Part shown: piece by piece, positions 7,674-17,950 of the stretch | Layout of the letters: the number at the start of each line of letters is the position of its first letter | How positions within the stretch are numbered: the stretch's first letter is position 1 | Virus record (IMG/VR): IMGVR_UViG_3300010413_000019 | Coordinates: 1-64,000 of that record | Source: a virus | DNA length: 64,000 bases | Strand: one strand, 5' to 3' | Notes under the pieces: model-generated | The model's database searches: none | Told to the model about the DNA's origin: nothing | What the model saw: only the letters and a program-made list of their open reading frames with translations | Position numbers and translations under genes: made by a program

Positions 7674-9830
7674 TCATGCTGACTCCAGCTCTTTTTTCGT
7701 GACAGCTTTTGTGACAGAGATCATCACAGTGGAGTTGATCTCCTCTTCCGGGACCCCGTCAGGGATCTTGGCATTGAAACTCAGCAGTGCGCTGCGGATC
7801 TGTTCAAGGTTGTAGTTGCTGTCGACAAGGGCCATTGCATACTTGTGCATCATGTTGTTGCGGTTACCCTCACCGGTATTGTTCATGAACCAACGCTCAA
7901 GATTGGTAAGAGAACCAATCCGATCATTCTTGGCTCGCTGATCATCAGACTTTTTGGTCTGTGGGATGAACAACATCGCGTCAAGCATCTCACCCTCGTT
8001 ATAGTGATATTCACCTGGGTGGGACATCCATTTACGTGCCGGGTCTTTGGTCGCCGTATCTACTTCGAATGGGAGCCACTCAAAGACATTCTGCATAAAT
8101 GCGGAGTAGTCTTTGGCATTGAGTTTCAATGTATGGCTCAGTGGGAAGATGATGCGGAACCGGTTGTGGGCTTCCGTATGGCGTTTGGTCGTAGCGAACA
8201 GACAGGTGTAATCTTTCAGCAGCAGCTTGGCTGTGTCCAGGGATACACCGGAGTCGATATCAAGGATCACAAGATTGAATCCCTCTATCACCTTCTCTCC
8301 AGATCGGTGGCCATCACGGAAGTGGTGTGCCGTATAGTGGAGGTCCGGGGTACATGTCAGGACATGCATCTCATCCCACCGGGCGATCTGCGGCTGATAG
8401 TTGTAGGCGATATCATCGCTGTACGAGAACATCAGCTCGTTGAGATTGGTCTCCTGTAGGGATTCACCCCGGAGGAACTCGATACCGTCACTGTATGACT
8501 TCTTGATAACGATGTTGTTCTTGTAGCCATAGGCGATAGCCAGACTCATCATATCTCTACGCTGGGCCTCTGAACCTTTATAGAAAGGTAAATCCTCTAC
8601 CAGGTCCACTTGCGTGACCTCACGGCCAACGCTGGAGATATATTTGGCCAGTTTCACGTATGGCTTGTCTCGAGTCAGGATCTTGCGGAATGCTTCACCT
8701 GAATCTTCGACCAGTTTGATGGCACAGTGAAGGTGATCCATAGAGATCTCCGCACTTCCATCGATGAAGGCATAGGTGCCAGCCAGTTTAAGCGCACGGA
8801 AGTAGCGGTGGCTCAGTTCAGCTTTCAAGACCTCCTCATGCTCTTGCATGGTCTCGGCCTCTTTGACACACTTGAGCTGGTAATCGATCAGTTCAAGACT
8901 TACATCTTTAGTCATCGTCAGCTCTTTACCGAAGTTCTTCGGATCGGCCAAGTCTTCGAGTCTTGCAGCAGCCGTATCCAGATGCAGCGAAGATGTCGTA
9001 TCGGTGAGCATGTCGTACATCTCTTCCGGAGTGAGGTCGGCTTTCTTGGATACCCTGTCTGTGTAACCGAAGAGTAAGCGTCTGGCATAACCAGTCTCGA
9101 GCATCTGGAAGAATTCCTGCTCAAGCCGGCTGCCGTCCAGAAGTTTTGTCGGTGTACCGAATAACATCATGTTGGTCGGGGTACGGCCGGTGATCTCTTC
9201 GTTACGCTTGTTTTCTTGAGTGTTCTTGGTAAGTTTCTGTTTGATCTTACCCACATCGTACAGCTCGATAAAGGTGTTCAGTACTTCGAGGTTGTTGGCA
9301 AAGTTCGATCCGACTTCATCCATCTCGAAACACATCGAACCTGCATCAGCCATTAACAGTTTGTGGCGCATCTGCTTGATTGCTGCAGGGGTACCGCTGT
9401 CAAATGAGAATGCCAGGGCGCCAAGAGCATGGAACTCTTTCTGTACCTCTACCAGTTTCTCATCGGGATCGGTAGAAGCTTTCTTGGCTCGGGCCACTGC
9501 TATCTTTGTCAGATTGTCATTTGCCATCAAGGGGAAAGTCTCGGACATGAATCTATCACGGAATCGACCAAGGACTTGATCCTCGAGGATGTTTGTGGAT
9601 AGACCTTTACCGAAACCACTTGGAGCCAGGTTCAGAGCATAGATGTTGATCGGGATAGGTCCGCGGTCATGGGTAACGATACTGGCTCGCATCATGGATG
9701 CTACCTTGGCCATGTAATAGGCCACCATCACCCGGAATACCAGCGGATTGTCGCTCTGTGTCTTTTTGACGAGTACTTTTACGAGTTGCTCAGATATGGG
9801 GTAATAATCCATATCGGCTACATTTTTCAT
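7674..9830 (-). CDS. Primase/helicase-like replication protein, N4 gp43-type
   Basis: 718 residues from the third codon of the frame, chosen because AAAAGGA sits 6-7 bases upstream. The N-terminal half is a DUF3987-like ATPase with the P-loop APSGFGKGLS at residues 69-78. The C-terminal third looks like an archaeo-eukaryotic primase core: LDIDSG (DxD, about residue 523), HNRFRIIF and a later Asp/Arg-rich segment. It would synthesise primers and unwind DNA for the family A polymerase. Domain order is unusual (ATPase before primase), but size and location match N4 gp43. Confidence 0.7.
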   Translation of the reverse strand: MKNVADMDYYPISEQLVKVLVKKTQSDNPLVFRVMVAYYMAKVASMMRASIVTHDRGPIPINIYALNLAPSGFGKGLSTNILEDQVLGRFRDRFMSETFPLMANDNLTKIAVARAKKASTDPDEKLVEVQKEFHALGALAFSFDSGTPAAIKQMRHKLLMADAGSMCFEMDEVGSNFANNLEVLNTFIELYDVGKIKQKLTKNTQENKRNEEITGRTPTNMMLFGTPTKLLDGSRLEQEFFQMLETGYARRLLFGYTDRVSKKADLTPEEMYDMLTDTTSSLHLDTAAARLEDLADPKNFGKELTMTKDVSLELIDYQLKCVKEAETMQEHEEVLKAELSHRYFRALKLAGTYAFIDGSAEISMDHLHCAIKLVEDSGEAFRKILTRDKPYVKLAKYISSVGREVTQVDLVEDLPFYKGSEAQRRDMMSLAIAYGYKNNIVIKKSYSDGIEFLRGESLQETNLNELMFSYSDDIAYNYQPQIARWDEMHVLTCTPDLHYTAHHFRDGHRSGEKVIEGFNLVILDIDSGVSLDTAKLLLKDYTCLFATTKRHTEAHNRFRIIFPLSHTLKLNAKDYSAFMQNVFEWLPFEVDTATKDPARKWMSHPGEYHYNEGEMLDAMLFIPQTKKSDDQRAKNDRIGSLTNLERWFMNNTGEGNRNNMMHKYAMALVDSNYNLEQIRSALLSFNAKIPDGVPEEEINSTVMISVTKAVTKKELESA

Positions 9831-10042
9831 GAGCATCCTTTTAATTTATGTTGTGCTAGTTGGAAATCCAGCTCATCGCGAAACTGCTCAGCCAGTTCAG
9901 CGTTTTCTTTAATGAAATGGTTAATAGCTAAGTGCATGTTCAGGAAAGTGATGTTGGGGAGGCTTACGGAATCCACCGCAGCCCCCGGAGGGGGTGTTTG
10001 TTCATCTGCCTGAGGGTAGGCAAGATCTTCTACTGTTTGCAT
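9827..10042 (-). CDS. Small hypothetical protein coupled to the primase
   Basis: 71 residues; AAAGGA before ATG and ATGA overlap with the primase gene. A proline-rich stretch (TPPPG) follows the N-terminus, then an amphipathic helix. No recognised motif. Confidence 0.6.
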   Translation of the reverse strand: MQTVEDLAYPQADEQTPPPGAAVDSVSLPNITFLNMHLAINHFIKENAELAEQFRDELDFQLAQHKLKGCS

Positions 10043-10045
10043 GAC

Positions 10046-11398
10046 TTATCCTTTCAGACCGATCCGTACAAGCAGATCGACCATGTCTTTGAGGTTCTGA
10101 CGTACAAGGGAGTGGGTGAACCACTTATCCAGTTTGCCGGAGTAATCCAGTACGTTTGTCAGACCCTTGTTGATATAGACACCCGTTGACATGATCTTGT
10201 TTTTGTACCAGAACTCCTTCTTGATAGGGGTATCTGTGATATCCCCGTCAGTGATACAGATCAGGTTGGTGTTTTTCAGGATGTCCTGGTAGTGTTGGAC
10301 AGTGTCTGCAAGACCTTCCGCACTCTGGGTTGTGTGCAGTGACAGGATCTCTGCATCCGATACCGGCATGGTGATTTTGTAGTGGTAATTGGTGGTGCTG
10401 TATAGGATGTGGCCTGTGACAAATCCCTGCTGGGCCAGTTTGTTAAACAGATACAGCAGTGACACTGCGTTTTTCATCGGGGATCCGCTCATTGAACCAG
10501 ACATATCGACGACCAGGTTGAACTTGATGTGCTTACCCTTCGGAGCTTTCTTCGTGATATAGATACGGTCGGTATCCATAGACAGACCCTTGGCATTGAT
10601 ATGCTTTTTCGGGGTTACTGTCTTGTCTTTGGATCGGCTTCCGCGGAAGGCTTTTAGCAGGCTGTTGACCATACTGTTAAGCTCTGCCAGATCTTCGGCA
10701 CTCAGCATCGAGTAATCCGAGCTGAAACGTGACTGGTTCTGATACTGTGGTATATTGTCCAGTGCCTGCTCGATCTCCTGCATTTGGGGAACGATCGTCT
10801 TCTTGGTCTCTTCGGAGGTAGAAGTAGCAGGTTTCTCCGGGCCCATGCCCATAGCAGATGAGAGAGACTCGAGTTCTTCGGTAATGTCCTCGGACTCTTC
10901 GAGTTCCTCTTTTTCGCTTGCCTCCTCTTTTGCCTTCTCTTCCGGATCCGTGCTGTAAGTAGAGAAGACTTTTGGTGCGATAGGCACTTTCTCTCCGACA
11001 TACTCGCGGAACTCGTTCATTTCTACAAGTTCTGAGTCTGCCAGGTCTTCTCCGGTCCAAGTTTTATACTCTTCGACTCCGTCAGAGATGATTTCTGGGA
11101 GTTCACGGATCTCATCCGGATCAGTATCCTCAGAGTGTGAGAAGTCATCGATGGAGAGCATCAGTTTAAGGAGGTCTGTCGTGAGTGCTTCAGCATCGTC
11201 ACCGAAGGCTTCCAGATCCCCAGAGTTGATGCGGATGTACTTGGTCCCCTTCAGATTGAACACCTGGGTAGGGTACTGTTCGGAGTGAAGGATCTGCGTA
11301 CCGGAACGGAGGTTCTGTCGCAGTACCGGATCACCGTTGTAAATCAGCTCTCTGGTAGATTGTTTGAGGAGGCTTTTAGTGTCGATAGATTCAGACAT
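10046..11398 (-). CDS. VWA-domain protein, N4 gp25-like
   Basis: 450 residues. A von Willebrand A domain with MIDAS residues D298-x-S300-x-S302 fills the C-terminal third; the middle (about 150-200) is a highly acidic linker. It is encoded directly after a MoxR-like AAA+ ATPase, the standard pairing in which the ATPase and VWA protein act as a metal-dependent chaperone, like CobS/CobT. N4-like phages conserve this pair (gp24/gp25), with unknown target. AAGGAC precedes ATG. Confidence 0.85.
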   Translation of the reverse strand: MSESIDTKSLLKQSTRELIYNGDPVLRQNLRSGTQILHSEQYPTQVFNLKGTKYIRINSGDLEAFGDDAEALTTDLLKLMLSIDDFSHSEDTDPDEIRELPEIISDGVEEYKTWTGEDLADSELVEMNEFREYVGEKVPIAPKVFSTYSTDPEEKAKEEASEKEELEESEDITEELESLSSAMGMGPEKPATSTSEETKKTIVPQMQEIEQALDNIPQYQNQSRFSSDYSMLSAEDLAELNSMVNSLLKAFRGSRSKDKTVTPKKHINAKGLSMDTDRIYITKKAPKGKHIKFNLVVDMSGSMSGSPMKNAVSLLYLFNKLAQQGFVTGHILYSTTNYHYKITMPVSDAEILSLHTTQSAEGLADTVQHYQDILKNTNLICITDGDITDTPIKKEFWYKNKIMSTGVYINKGLTNVLDYSGKLDKWFTHSLVRQNLKDMVDLLVRIGLKG

Positions 11399-11407
11399 GA
11401 TAGGTCC

Positions 11408-12721
11408 TTATTTGATGATAGATTTGATGACATGTTTAAATGTCTTTTCCTCCACCTCATTGATTTTCCCGTCAGTAGTACGGGAGCAGATGTTCGGCAT
11501 GAGGTCGAAGAAGTAGCTGGTGAGCTCACGAGGATCTTTACACATCTCGATGATCTCACACAGGTAACGCACGTTCATTGTGTTCGTAAGCTCTTTGCTC
11601 TGAACCAATGTGTCTATCGTGGTATAGACTTTCATCAGCTGCTCGATGACAGCTTCACTGAAGTGACCATCATTACAGGCGTCAAGGATCTGGCGGACCG
11701 AAGATGCAGATACGTTCATATCGATCATGCGGAAACGGTCTGGGAGAGCCAAGTCCATATCCTCTGTGTCATACTCAGCACCGATATTGGTGGTTGATAC
11801 GACCCACAGGTTGCTCTTAGGCACAGATAGAGTCTCTGATACACCGAGACCTGTCTCAGTGTTGATAACACGGTTGGTTCTGAGGTTGTAGTTACCGGAG
11901 CTGTCTGGTGTCAATGCACCGATCAGGATGTGAAGCTCACGCGTCGGGATACGGAGGATCTCATCGATGAACAGGACCGACTTATCCTCTTGAGCCGCGC
12001 GGAAGGCAGCAGATAGCGGACCATCCATCCATACAAGACCGCCGCTCTCATCCTTGACATAGTAGCCAAGAAGGTCAACACTCTCGATACCTGTGTGACC
12101 GGCGAGAAATTCGGTGTGGTAACCCTGCTGCTCGCAGCGCTGGGATACGGTATAAGTCTTACCCGCGCCGCGGCCACCGAGGATCATGATGTGCTTGCGG
12201 AACTCATAACGCTCGATGAAGTCGTGTACGCCCACATTGGCATACTTCTTCTTTTCGACCTCAATCTCGCTGAGCATGACATCGAATGTCTCAAGCAGTT
12301 CAGGGGCCAAGGCCGACAGTACTGGATCGCTCCCCAGCAGTTCTTCGAACTCCTCTCCCTCGAGAACGTGAGCTGTATCGCCTTTGTAGATGGCTTTGAT
12401 ATCGTTCAGTGATGAGATGATGTTCTTCTGAAGTGACTCAGGGTAGCTGTCAAGGTTGACCGACTTCATCTTACCTGTGAGCCAGGCGTGAGTAGATTCA
12501 GCCTGCTTGATCTTTTTAGATGATGGATCCACATAGACGTATGTGTTTACAACACGCTCATCTGCAGAGTCTGATACATTTGTCGGGTTGAGCACCGATG
12601 ACAGAGACTTTCTGCTTGACGGGTCCCCGAGTACGCCCTGGATGTGGGCACCATAAGATAGGGCACCCTGAGGTGTGATGAAGATCGACTGACGGATCTT
12701 TGAATTGATTAATTGTGACAT
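11408..12721 (-). CDS. MoxR/CobS-like AAA+ ATPase, N4 gp24-like
   Basis: 437 residues. Walker A GGRGAGKT at 182-189, Walker B VLFIDEIL at 249-256, and a later sensor region (VVSTTN). The first 170 residues are specific to the phage group. Ten bases separate it from the VWA protein. Known MoxR ATPases remodel or metallate partner proteins; the phage target is not known. Confidence 0.85.
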   Translation of the reverse strand: MSQLINSKIRQSIFITPQGALSYGAHIQGVLGDPSSRKSLSSVLNPTNVSDSADERVVNTYVYVDPSSKKIKQAESTHAWLTGKMKSVNLDSYPESLQKNIISSLNDIKAIYKGDTAHVLEGEEFEELLGSDPVLSALAPELLETFDVMLSEIEVEKKKYANVGVHDFIERYEFRKHIMILGGRGAGKTYTVSQRCEQQGYHTEFLAGHTGIESVDLLGYYVKDESGGLVWMDGPLSAAFRAAQEDKSVLFIDEILRIPTRELHILIGALTPDSSGNYNLRTNRVINTETGLGVSETLSVPKSNLWVVSTTNIGAEYDTEDMDLALPDRFRMIDMNVSASSVRQILDACNDGHFSEAVIEQLMKVYTTIDTLVQSKELTNTMNVRYLCEIIEMCKDPRELTSYFFDLMPNICSRTTDGKINEVEEKTFKHVIKSIIK

Positions 12722-13044
12722 GGTTCGTCCTTCGTTAATGTTACAGTTATTGGCTCACCCTCAGGCAAGTCGCGGTGGTCATAGTCGCCGGCAAGAATGC
12801 GGCAGATGACGGAGTAGCTTTTATCCATACCGAGTAAGTCATTGATGTACTCAGTGAACTCTTTACGGTTACGGCACTTGTGGATCTCGATGTGATCTTC
12901 GTAGACCTCTTTGATAAACTCGACCATGTGCACGGTGACAAGTGTTTTATCATACGGTTTATGGTCTTTTTTACGTTCGACTTTAGGGCTTCCGCCATGC
13001 ACGTCAGACATGAGGAATTCCCAGATTACTTTTAGTAGATTCAT
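12709..13044 (-). CDS. Hypothetical protein
   Basis: 111 residues, AAAGGAT before ATG; the 3' end overlaps the AAA+ gene by 13 bases. Hydrophobic start (residues 1-12), then charged helical sequence. No family recognised. Confidence 0.6.
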   Translation of the reverse strand: MNLLKVIWEFLMSDVHGGSPKVERKKDHKPYDKTLVTVHMVEFIKEVYEDHIEIHKCRNRKEFTEYINDLLGMDKSYSVICRILAGDYDHRDLPEGEPITVTLTKDEPCHN

Positions 13045-13056
13045 GATCTATCCTTT

Positions 13057-13338
13057 TTATAGTTCTTCATACCCGGCGGATGCCGGTAGGCCGATTGATT
13101 CCATCTGAGAGATGATCTCACGGGCGTCTTCAAGAGTAGTCAATCCTGATATTTCCCACTCACCAAGAATGTCATCGTTATCTTTTACATAGACAAGGAC
13201 ATCGTAGTACTCGGGCTCTGCATTCAGTTCAGAAGCAGGGATATACTCGTTCTTGTTTTCAGGGTTCTGGATCATTCCGATCACCTGAACCTCTGTTGCG
13301 TTTTTGACCAGATCGGTCTGTAATTCAGTGAATTCCAT
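13057..13338 (-). CDS. Hypothetical acidic protein
   Basis: 93 residues, AAGGAC before ATG. Alternating strands and helices with a final helix rich in Glu; could be a small ferredoxin-like fold, but I recognise no family. Short gaps on both sides place it in the replication operon. Confidence 0.6.
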   Translation of the reverse strand: MEFTELQTDLVKNATEVQVIGMIQNPENKNEYIPASELNAEPEYYDVLVYVKDNDDILGEWEISGLTTLEDAREIISQMESIGLPASAGYEEL

Positions 13339-13346
13339 GATGGTCC

Positions 13347-14345
13347 TTATGCTGCGAGTTGGAGCTTACCGGTGGCTTTGTACTTCTTGGCCTGCTCGCA
13401 GATCTCTGCTACGGCGCAATAGCGGCAGGCAACGACTTCACCTTTGACCTCGACCACTTCACCGACAAACCCGTCTTTAGCCAGGCGAGCCTGGGCATCG
13501 ACCTGGTTGTCAAAGTTTTTAGTGGCACGAGTCTTGTTGGCAGGGTTCTTGTAGTACTTCCACACTGTCGGTTTTTCCCACAGTTCATCAGGGGTACAGT
13601 CAGGAAGCTTGTCATCCGGGAGAGACATGTATTTATCGATCTCCATGACTCTGCCTTTGATCCAGCGATCGGTATTTTCGATAGGCATGAGAGGGAACTC
13701 TTTAGGGATTACCCGTTCCTGTGGATAGCGGGCAGGGTCTTTGACAGCATCCATCTTGCGCCAGTCTGTAAAGACATACTCGATCTGCATGATGTCATCG
13801 GTGATCTTTTCCGGGTTGGCCCAGCGGTAGATTGACCCCTGTTTGATGTAGTCATCATGTTTGGAGCCAAAGATATGAGTCCACACCGATGTTGACTTGA
13901 CATCGATGACACGCCCGTCAAGTACCATGTCAAACTTGCCTGTGATCTTGTAGTCTTTAAAGCCTACTTCTTTGATCACACGCTGTTCTACATAGACCGG
14001 GATCGTGTCTTCCTCCAGCTCTTCTGGTTCAGGGTTGACCTTGATACGGTCGAACAGGTTCTCTACGCCGAGCATCTTCAGAGCTACTTTGAGGTTTTCC
14101 GGATCTTTCCAGGCTACCTCTACACCCGAGTGAATTGCCGTACCCATGCGGGAGTTGACCAGGGTGGAGATATCCACACGTTTGTCAAGCTTGTTGTTTT
14201 TACGGGCCAGTACGATGGCTTTGATCGGTTTGAGCAGTGTTGTGGCGCTGATAACGGTCGGATCATCAATGTAATCATAGTCATCGTGCACGAGCCATAC
14301 AGCCATTGCCAGACTTAGGTTTTTGTTATTGGTATAGATGGTCAT
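13347..14345 (-). CDS. PD-(D/E)XK nuclease, Cas4/RecB-like
   Basis: 332 residues. Motifs in order: H72 (AIHSG), D139 (GKFDM), D148-x-K150 (IDVKS) and Q169-x-x-x-Y173. A C-terminal CxxC plus a further Cys (CRYCAVAEIC) may form part of an iron-sulfur cluster as in Cas4/AddB nucleases, although a fourth Cys is not obvious. Likely a 5' or 3' exonuclease processing ends for recombination or degrading host DNA. Next to the DNA polymerase region. Start overlaps the upstream stop (ATGA). Confidence 0.85.
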   Translation of the reverse strand: MTIYTNNKNLSLAMAVWLVHDDYDYIDDPTVISATTLLKPIKAIVLARKNNKLDKRVDISTLVNSRMGTAIHSGVEVAWKDPENLKVALKMLGVENLFDRIKVNPEPEELEEDTIPVYVEQRVIKEVGFKDYKITGKFDMVLDGRVIDVKSTSVWTHIFGSKHDDYIKQGSIYRWANPEKITDDIMQIEYVFTDWRKMDAVKDPARYPQERVIPKEFPLMPIENTDRWIKGRVMEIDKYMSLPDDKLPDCTPDELWEKPTVWKYYKNPANKTRATKNFDNQVDAQARLAKDGFVGEVVEVKGEVVACRYCAVAEICEQAKKYKATGKLQLAA

Positions 14346-14908
14346 TCATCATCCTTTTTTATGTTTGGGCCTCTTTTTAAGATCTCAACAGCTCGATCCA
14401 GTTGGCTTTTAGTGATAGTAGAATCTGAGGCGGGGATAGTTTCACTTGTGCTATGCGGGGATTTCAAGTCATCCAGATAGATTTCATTAGGGGTTATACC
14501 TTTGATTGTAACCCCATAATCAGAGTTACGCATCATAATGCGACCATCTCGGAATGTTTGTCTAGCCAGCTCGTCAGCTACCTGCAGCTGTACACGGTGA
14601 GCTTCCATACTGCGCTTCACGTAAATATCATCTATGTCCGCAAGGGATAGCTTAGCTGCCGTAGTCTTGCTGACTGCACGTGCAGAGGGGGCAGTAGTGA
14701 AGCTCATTGGATCGTCATAGACACTGGTATCAAAGAAAGATTTGACGGTGCGGTACAGTTGAGCCAGTTCATCACGGTTAAAGATAAAGATGGGGATCAC
14801 TTTTACAGAATCAAGATGATCCTGGGCATCGCTTAGGTTTACAAACTCACCGATATGCTCGACTTCGCCGGACATATTGAGGATGTAATAAGATTTTGCA
14901 TCTGCCAT
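14342..14908 (-). CDS. Hypothetical protein
   Basis: 188 residues from the ATG with AAGGG at correct distance; an ATG two codons earlier is too close to the ribosome site. Compact N-terminal strands, a helical centre rich in Ala, Ser and Asp, and a charged end. No recognised motif. Coupled to both neighbours. Confidence 0.6.
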   Translation of the reverse strand: MADAKSYYILNMSGEVEHIGEFVNLSDAQDHLDSVKVIPIFIFNRDELAQLYRTVKSFFDTSVYDDPMSFTTAPSARAVSKTTAAKLSLADIDDIYVKRSMEAHRVQLQVADELARQTFRDGRIMMRNSDYGVTIKGITPNEIYLDDLKSPHSTSETIPASDSTITKSQLDRAVEILKRGPNIKKDDE

Positions 14909-14910
14909 AG

Positions 14911-15267
14911 TCATCCCTTACGCAGTATGTAGTTGTCGTACTCTACGCGGGTATCCAGTGTGATGTACTGGCCCTCGTCTTTATTGAATACAACGAACTT
15001 CTCTGGATCAAAGTTATTGATGTTGCCGGCCTTTTCTTTGATCTCTGCAACGACTAGATCCAGTTTTTCTTGGTCACATTCACCCTCTACGAGGTCCCAT
15101 GTGTAGCTGTACTTTTGACGACCGCTGTGGTCGGAGATTCTGATACTCCCGATACGGGTATCACGGAACTTGATGTAGGCTGAACGGAACTGGCTTGTGT
15201 GCCAGTGCAATGCCCCGTAGGGCTTCAGCTCTGTCATTAGGTGTTTGAATATCTGTTGGATTTTCAT
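14911..15267 (-). CDS. Hypothetical protein downstream of DNA polymerase
   Basis: 118 residues, AAAGGAT before ATG and a 4-base overlap with the polymerase stop. Strand-rich N-terminal half; no known motif. Confidence 0.6.
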   Translation of the reverse strand: MKIQQIFKHLMTELKPYGALHWHTSQFRSAYIKFRDTRIGSIRISDHSGRQKYSYTWDLVEGECDQEKLDLVVAEIKEKAGNINNFDPEKFVVFNKDEGQYITLDTRVEYDNYILRKG

Positions 15268-17870
15268 TTTTTATCCTTTTCTTCATTTAGTCCATGCTCT
15301 ATAAGGAACTCTTCGATCTCTTTAACCGACAGGTGGTTTTTGAGCGTGTACTGCTTGTCCCAGGACTTACCGATATCAAGTTCGGCTTCCATGAGGACCT
15401 CTTCACTGTAGATGCTCGGATGAGCATTCCAGCGCATCTCTTCGGTGAGAGTGTCATTGAGCCACTTGATCACTTCTGGTTCATTCTTGATGATGAAGTA
15501 TCCGGCATCGTGGATTGTGTTGGCAGCGAAGATCTTGTCCTCGAAGCCTGAACCCTTGAGGCGCTTCTCTGTGGCGATAAGAGCACGGTTCATCAACTGT
15601 CCCCAGGACTGGGTCACAGCATTTGAAGCACTGCGTCCCTCAGAGGCAGCTTCGTAAGGTGTGGACTCTTTCCCTACCAGTGTTTTGGCGAGGATGGGGG
15701 TGCGAAGGCGTAAGCCGAAAGCACACTCGACGAAGCCGTGCTCAGATCCGAATTCAGTGTTCTTCTTGGTGAAGTCACCCAGACCGCTGTATAGCTCGTG
15801 GTATCCGATCTCGATGGCTCTGGCCACATCTTCCGGTAGACCGATGTTCGTGACAAGGGTTTTCCATGTCCCTCCGTACTGGAGAGCAAAGGATGGGGCT
15901 TTAGCCTGGTCTCGGATATCTTTCTGCTCTTTCTTGAACCGATTGATGTCTTCGACCGAGTTGATGTCGTACTGGCGCACAACTTCAGGGTCGATGTAGA
16001 CACCTTTTACTGTTACCGGTTCCTTGAGTTTGGAGAAGAATGCGATGGCTCTGAGTGAGTGGCCGTCAGCACCTTCGGAGAACTCTTTGGTCTTCATCGG
16101 GTCACCTGACAGGATCGCACCGATACGGTCTTCAAGTGCAGCAAAGTCTGCCCCGGCAATGAGCCACCCATCGGGAGCCACGAAGCAGGACTTGATCAGC
16201 TTGGCATACGTGGAACCGGAAGGGATGTTCTGCATGTTCGGGCTGTTTGATGATAGGCGGCCGGACTGGGTACCCCCGAGTTTGAGGTTACCGTTGAGCC
16301 AGACCGTACCGTCATTACGTGTGAAGGCCATCTCCTCAAAGTTCTTGATGAAGTTATCGAGGATGATGTCCACTTTGGAGATATCGATCAGAGCGTTAAG
16401 CACTATCTCCTGCTCCTCCGTTTTGGCGAGGACCTTCAATTTGGCAAGTGTCTTGGCTCCGGTAGCAGGCTCTTTTGAATCTGTCTTGTCTATGACCGGA
16501 AAATCCCAGAACTCATACAGCAGCTTCTGCTTCTGTTTGGTGGATCCAGGATTGAAAGTGACATGTCTGAACTCATCGATGGATTTCATCTTCTTCTTGA
16601 GCTTGTTGTTGGCAGTCACCATTGCTTCGCGCTGCAGTAAAAAGTTGAAGCGCTTGATCGCCGGGGTATTCTCGAGGTCGTACATTGCGTTGTAGCGGAT
16701 GACCTCCAGTTGATCTCGAGTGCTCTTGACCTTGTTCAGATCCATCGGCAGACCGATGAGCATCATCTTGAGCAGCACATTGAGGGACGGCTGCATGATC
16801 TCTTCGTAGATCTTCAACTGATCATCGGCTATCACGGTCGGCATGTACTTGTCATGCACATACCATGTAGCCAGACTGTCAACGAGGTTGTACTCGAGTA
16901 GGGTATCCATCTCGATCTTGGTGATATCGTTGATGTCCTCCAGGGCATAGTTCCCGGTGAACTCAAATGCGTTCTCTTTGAGACCCAGCTTGACATCTGC
17001 CGTGGAGTTTAGAGCCAGATAGGTGAGCAGCATTGTGTCCTGCACATCTTTGAACACCTCAAGGCCGTGGTGCATACCGACGTAATCGGTAGAGTGCTCC
17101 ATGAAGAGGGTGTAGATCAATACCTTGACATCATAGAGAGAGTTGTGGAACCATACCTTACCCTTGTAGGTCTCGAAGAAGACCTTGAGTACTTCTTTGA
17201 TTGGTTCGGTGATGGGGAAAGCCACACCGTTGTGTTGATCCCAGGCAAAGGAGATGGTTCCCAGCTCGGCCCTCTCGAATCTCAGACTGGTCGCTTCGAT
17301 ATCACTGGTGAGTGCCGGGATGTCCAGAAGTGAGAGTAGGGTGGTTGCAATAGCTTCAGGTTCTCTCGGATAGTATGCAGAGTGTATAATGTCTTTACCG
17401 AGTTCTTTGAATGTCCCGGCTTTATGCTGAACCAAAGTGTAAAGAGACATGTCGATCTTCTCTTGGACCACCGGGTTATAGAAGACCGCTTGATAGTTTG
17501 AAGATAAGATCACTTTGATATGTTCGTATCCGGGAAGCTTACAGCTCTTGACATAACCGAAATGTGGTTCGGCCTTACGTTCACCGGTAAGAACTTTGAA
17601 GTAGTTACCGTCTGCAACTAAGATCGTATCAATACCGAGATGTTCGATAGATTTAAGTAGAGTTGCGAGGTACTCCTTGATAGTTGACACTTTTACTTTC
17701 TTGGCATCATCATATTTCAGAGTGAAGGCCACGATCTGATCTTTTGAGATGTCACTCTCTATCGGCTTGACGTAAGTGTCGTACAAAGGTTGCATCTTAA
17801 AGCTGGACTCTTTGATAAGCAGAGCAATCGAGAGATTGTCCGAAGAGTCACCAAATAGAATATGTCGCAT
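15264..17870 (-). CDS. Family A DNA polymerase with 3'-5' proofreading domain (N4 gp39-like)
   Basis: 868 residues, matching N4 polymerase in length. Exonuclease: D190-x-E192 (SDIEA), N243/D247 (FHNSLYD) and Y327-x-x-x-D331. Polymerase: motif A D575 (GADFAALEDR), motif B R653 to K657 (RDQAKAPSFALQYGG), motif C H787-D788 (TIHDAG), where the usual Glu is Ala. No 5' nuclease domain. I start at the ATG at 17870; the frame is open to an ATG at 17951, but the extra 27 residues are not polymerase-like and would reach into the operator-like repeats. Confidence 0.93.
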   Translation of the reverse strand: MRHILFGDSSDNLSIALLIKESSFKMQPLYDTYVKPIESDISKDQIVAFTLKYDDAKKVKVSTIKEYLATLLKSIEHLGIDTILVADGNYFKVLTGERKAEPHFGYVKSCKLPGYEHIKVILSSNYQAVFYNPVVQEKIDMSLYTLVQHKAGTFKELGKDIIHSAYYPREPEAIATTLLSLLDIPALTSDIEATSLRFERAELGTISFAWDQHNGVAFPITEPIKEVLKVFFETYKGKVWFHNSLYDVKVLIYTLFMEHSTDYVGMHHGLEVFKDVQDTMLLTYLALNSTADVKLGLKENAFEFTGNYALEDINDITKIEMDTLLEYNLVDSLATWYVHDKYMPTVIADDQLKIYEEIMQPSLNVLLKMMLIGLPMDLNKVKSTRDQLEVIRYNAMYDLENTPAIKRFNFLLQREAMVTANNKLKKKMKSIDEFRHVTFNPGSTKQKQKLLYEFWDFPVIDKTDSKEPATGAKTLAKLKVLAKTEEQEIVLNALIDISKVDIILDNFIKNFEEMAFTRNDGTVWLNGNLKLGGTQSGRLSSNSPNMQNIPSGSTYAKLIKSCFVAPDGWLIAGADFAALEDRIGAILSGDPMKTKEFSEGADGHSLRAIAFFSKLKEPVTVKGVYIDPEVVRQYDINSVEDINRFKKEQKDIRDQAKAPSFALQYGGTWKTLVTNIGLPEDVARAIEIGYHELYSGLGDFTKKNTEFGSEHGFVECAFGLRLRTPILAKTLVGKESTPYEAASEGRSASNAVTQSWGQLMNRALIATEKRLKGSGFEDKIFAANTIHDAGYFIIKNEPEVIKWLNDTLTEEMRWNAHPSIYSEEVLMEAELDIGKSWDKQYTLKNHLSVKEIEEFLIEHGLNEEKDKK

Positions 17871-17950
17871 AAGAAATCTTTCAGAAATGTGAGTTATGGT
17901 TGAGGGGTTTGAATGTTGATCCATGAGAGAGCACGGAAGTGCTTTGAACA

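Noticed and set aside
13347-14345. Cas4 as part of a CRISPR system
   Set aside because: No other cas genes or repeats are present; phage Cas4-like nucleases are common replication and recombination genes.
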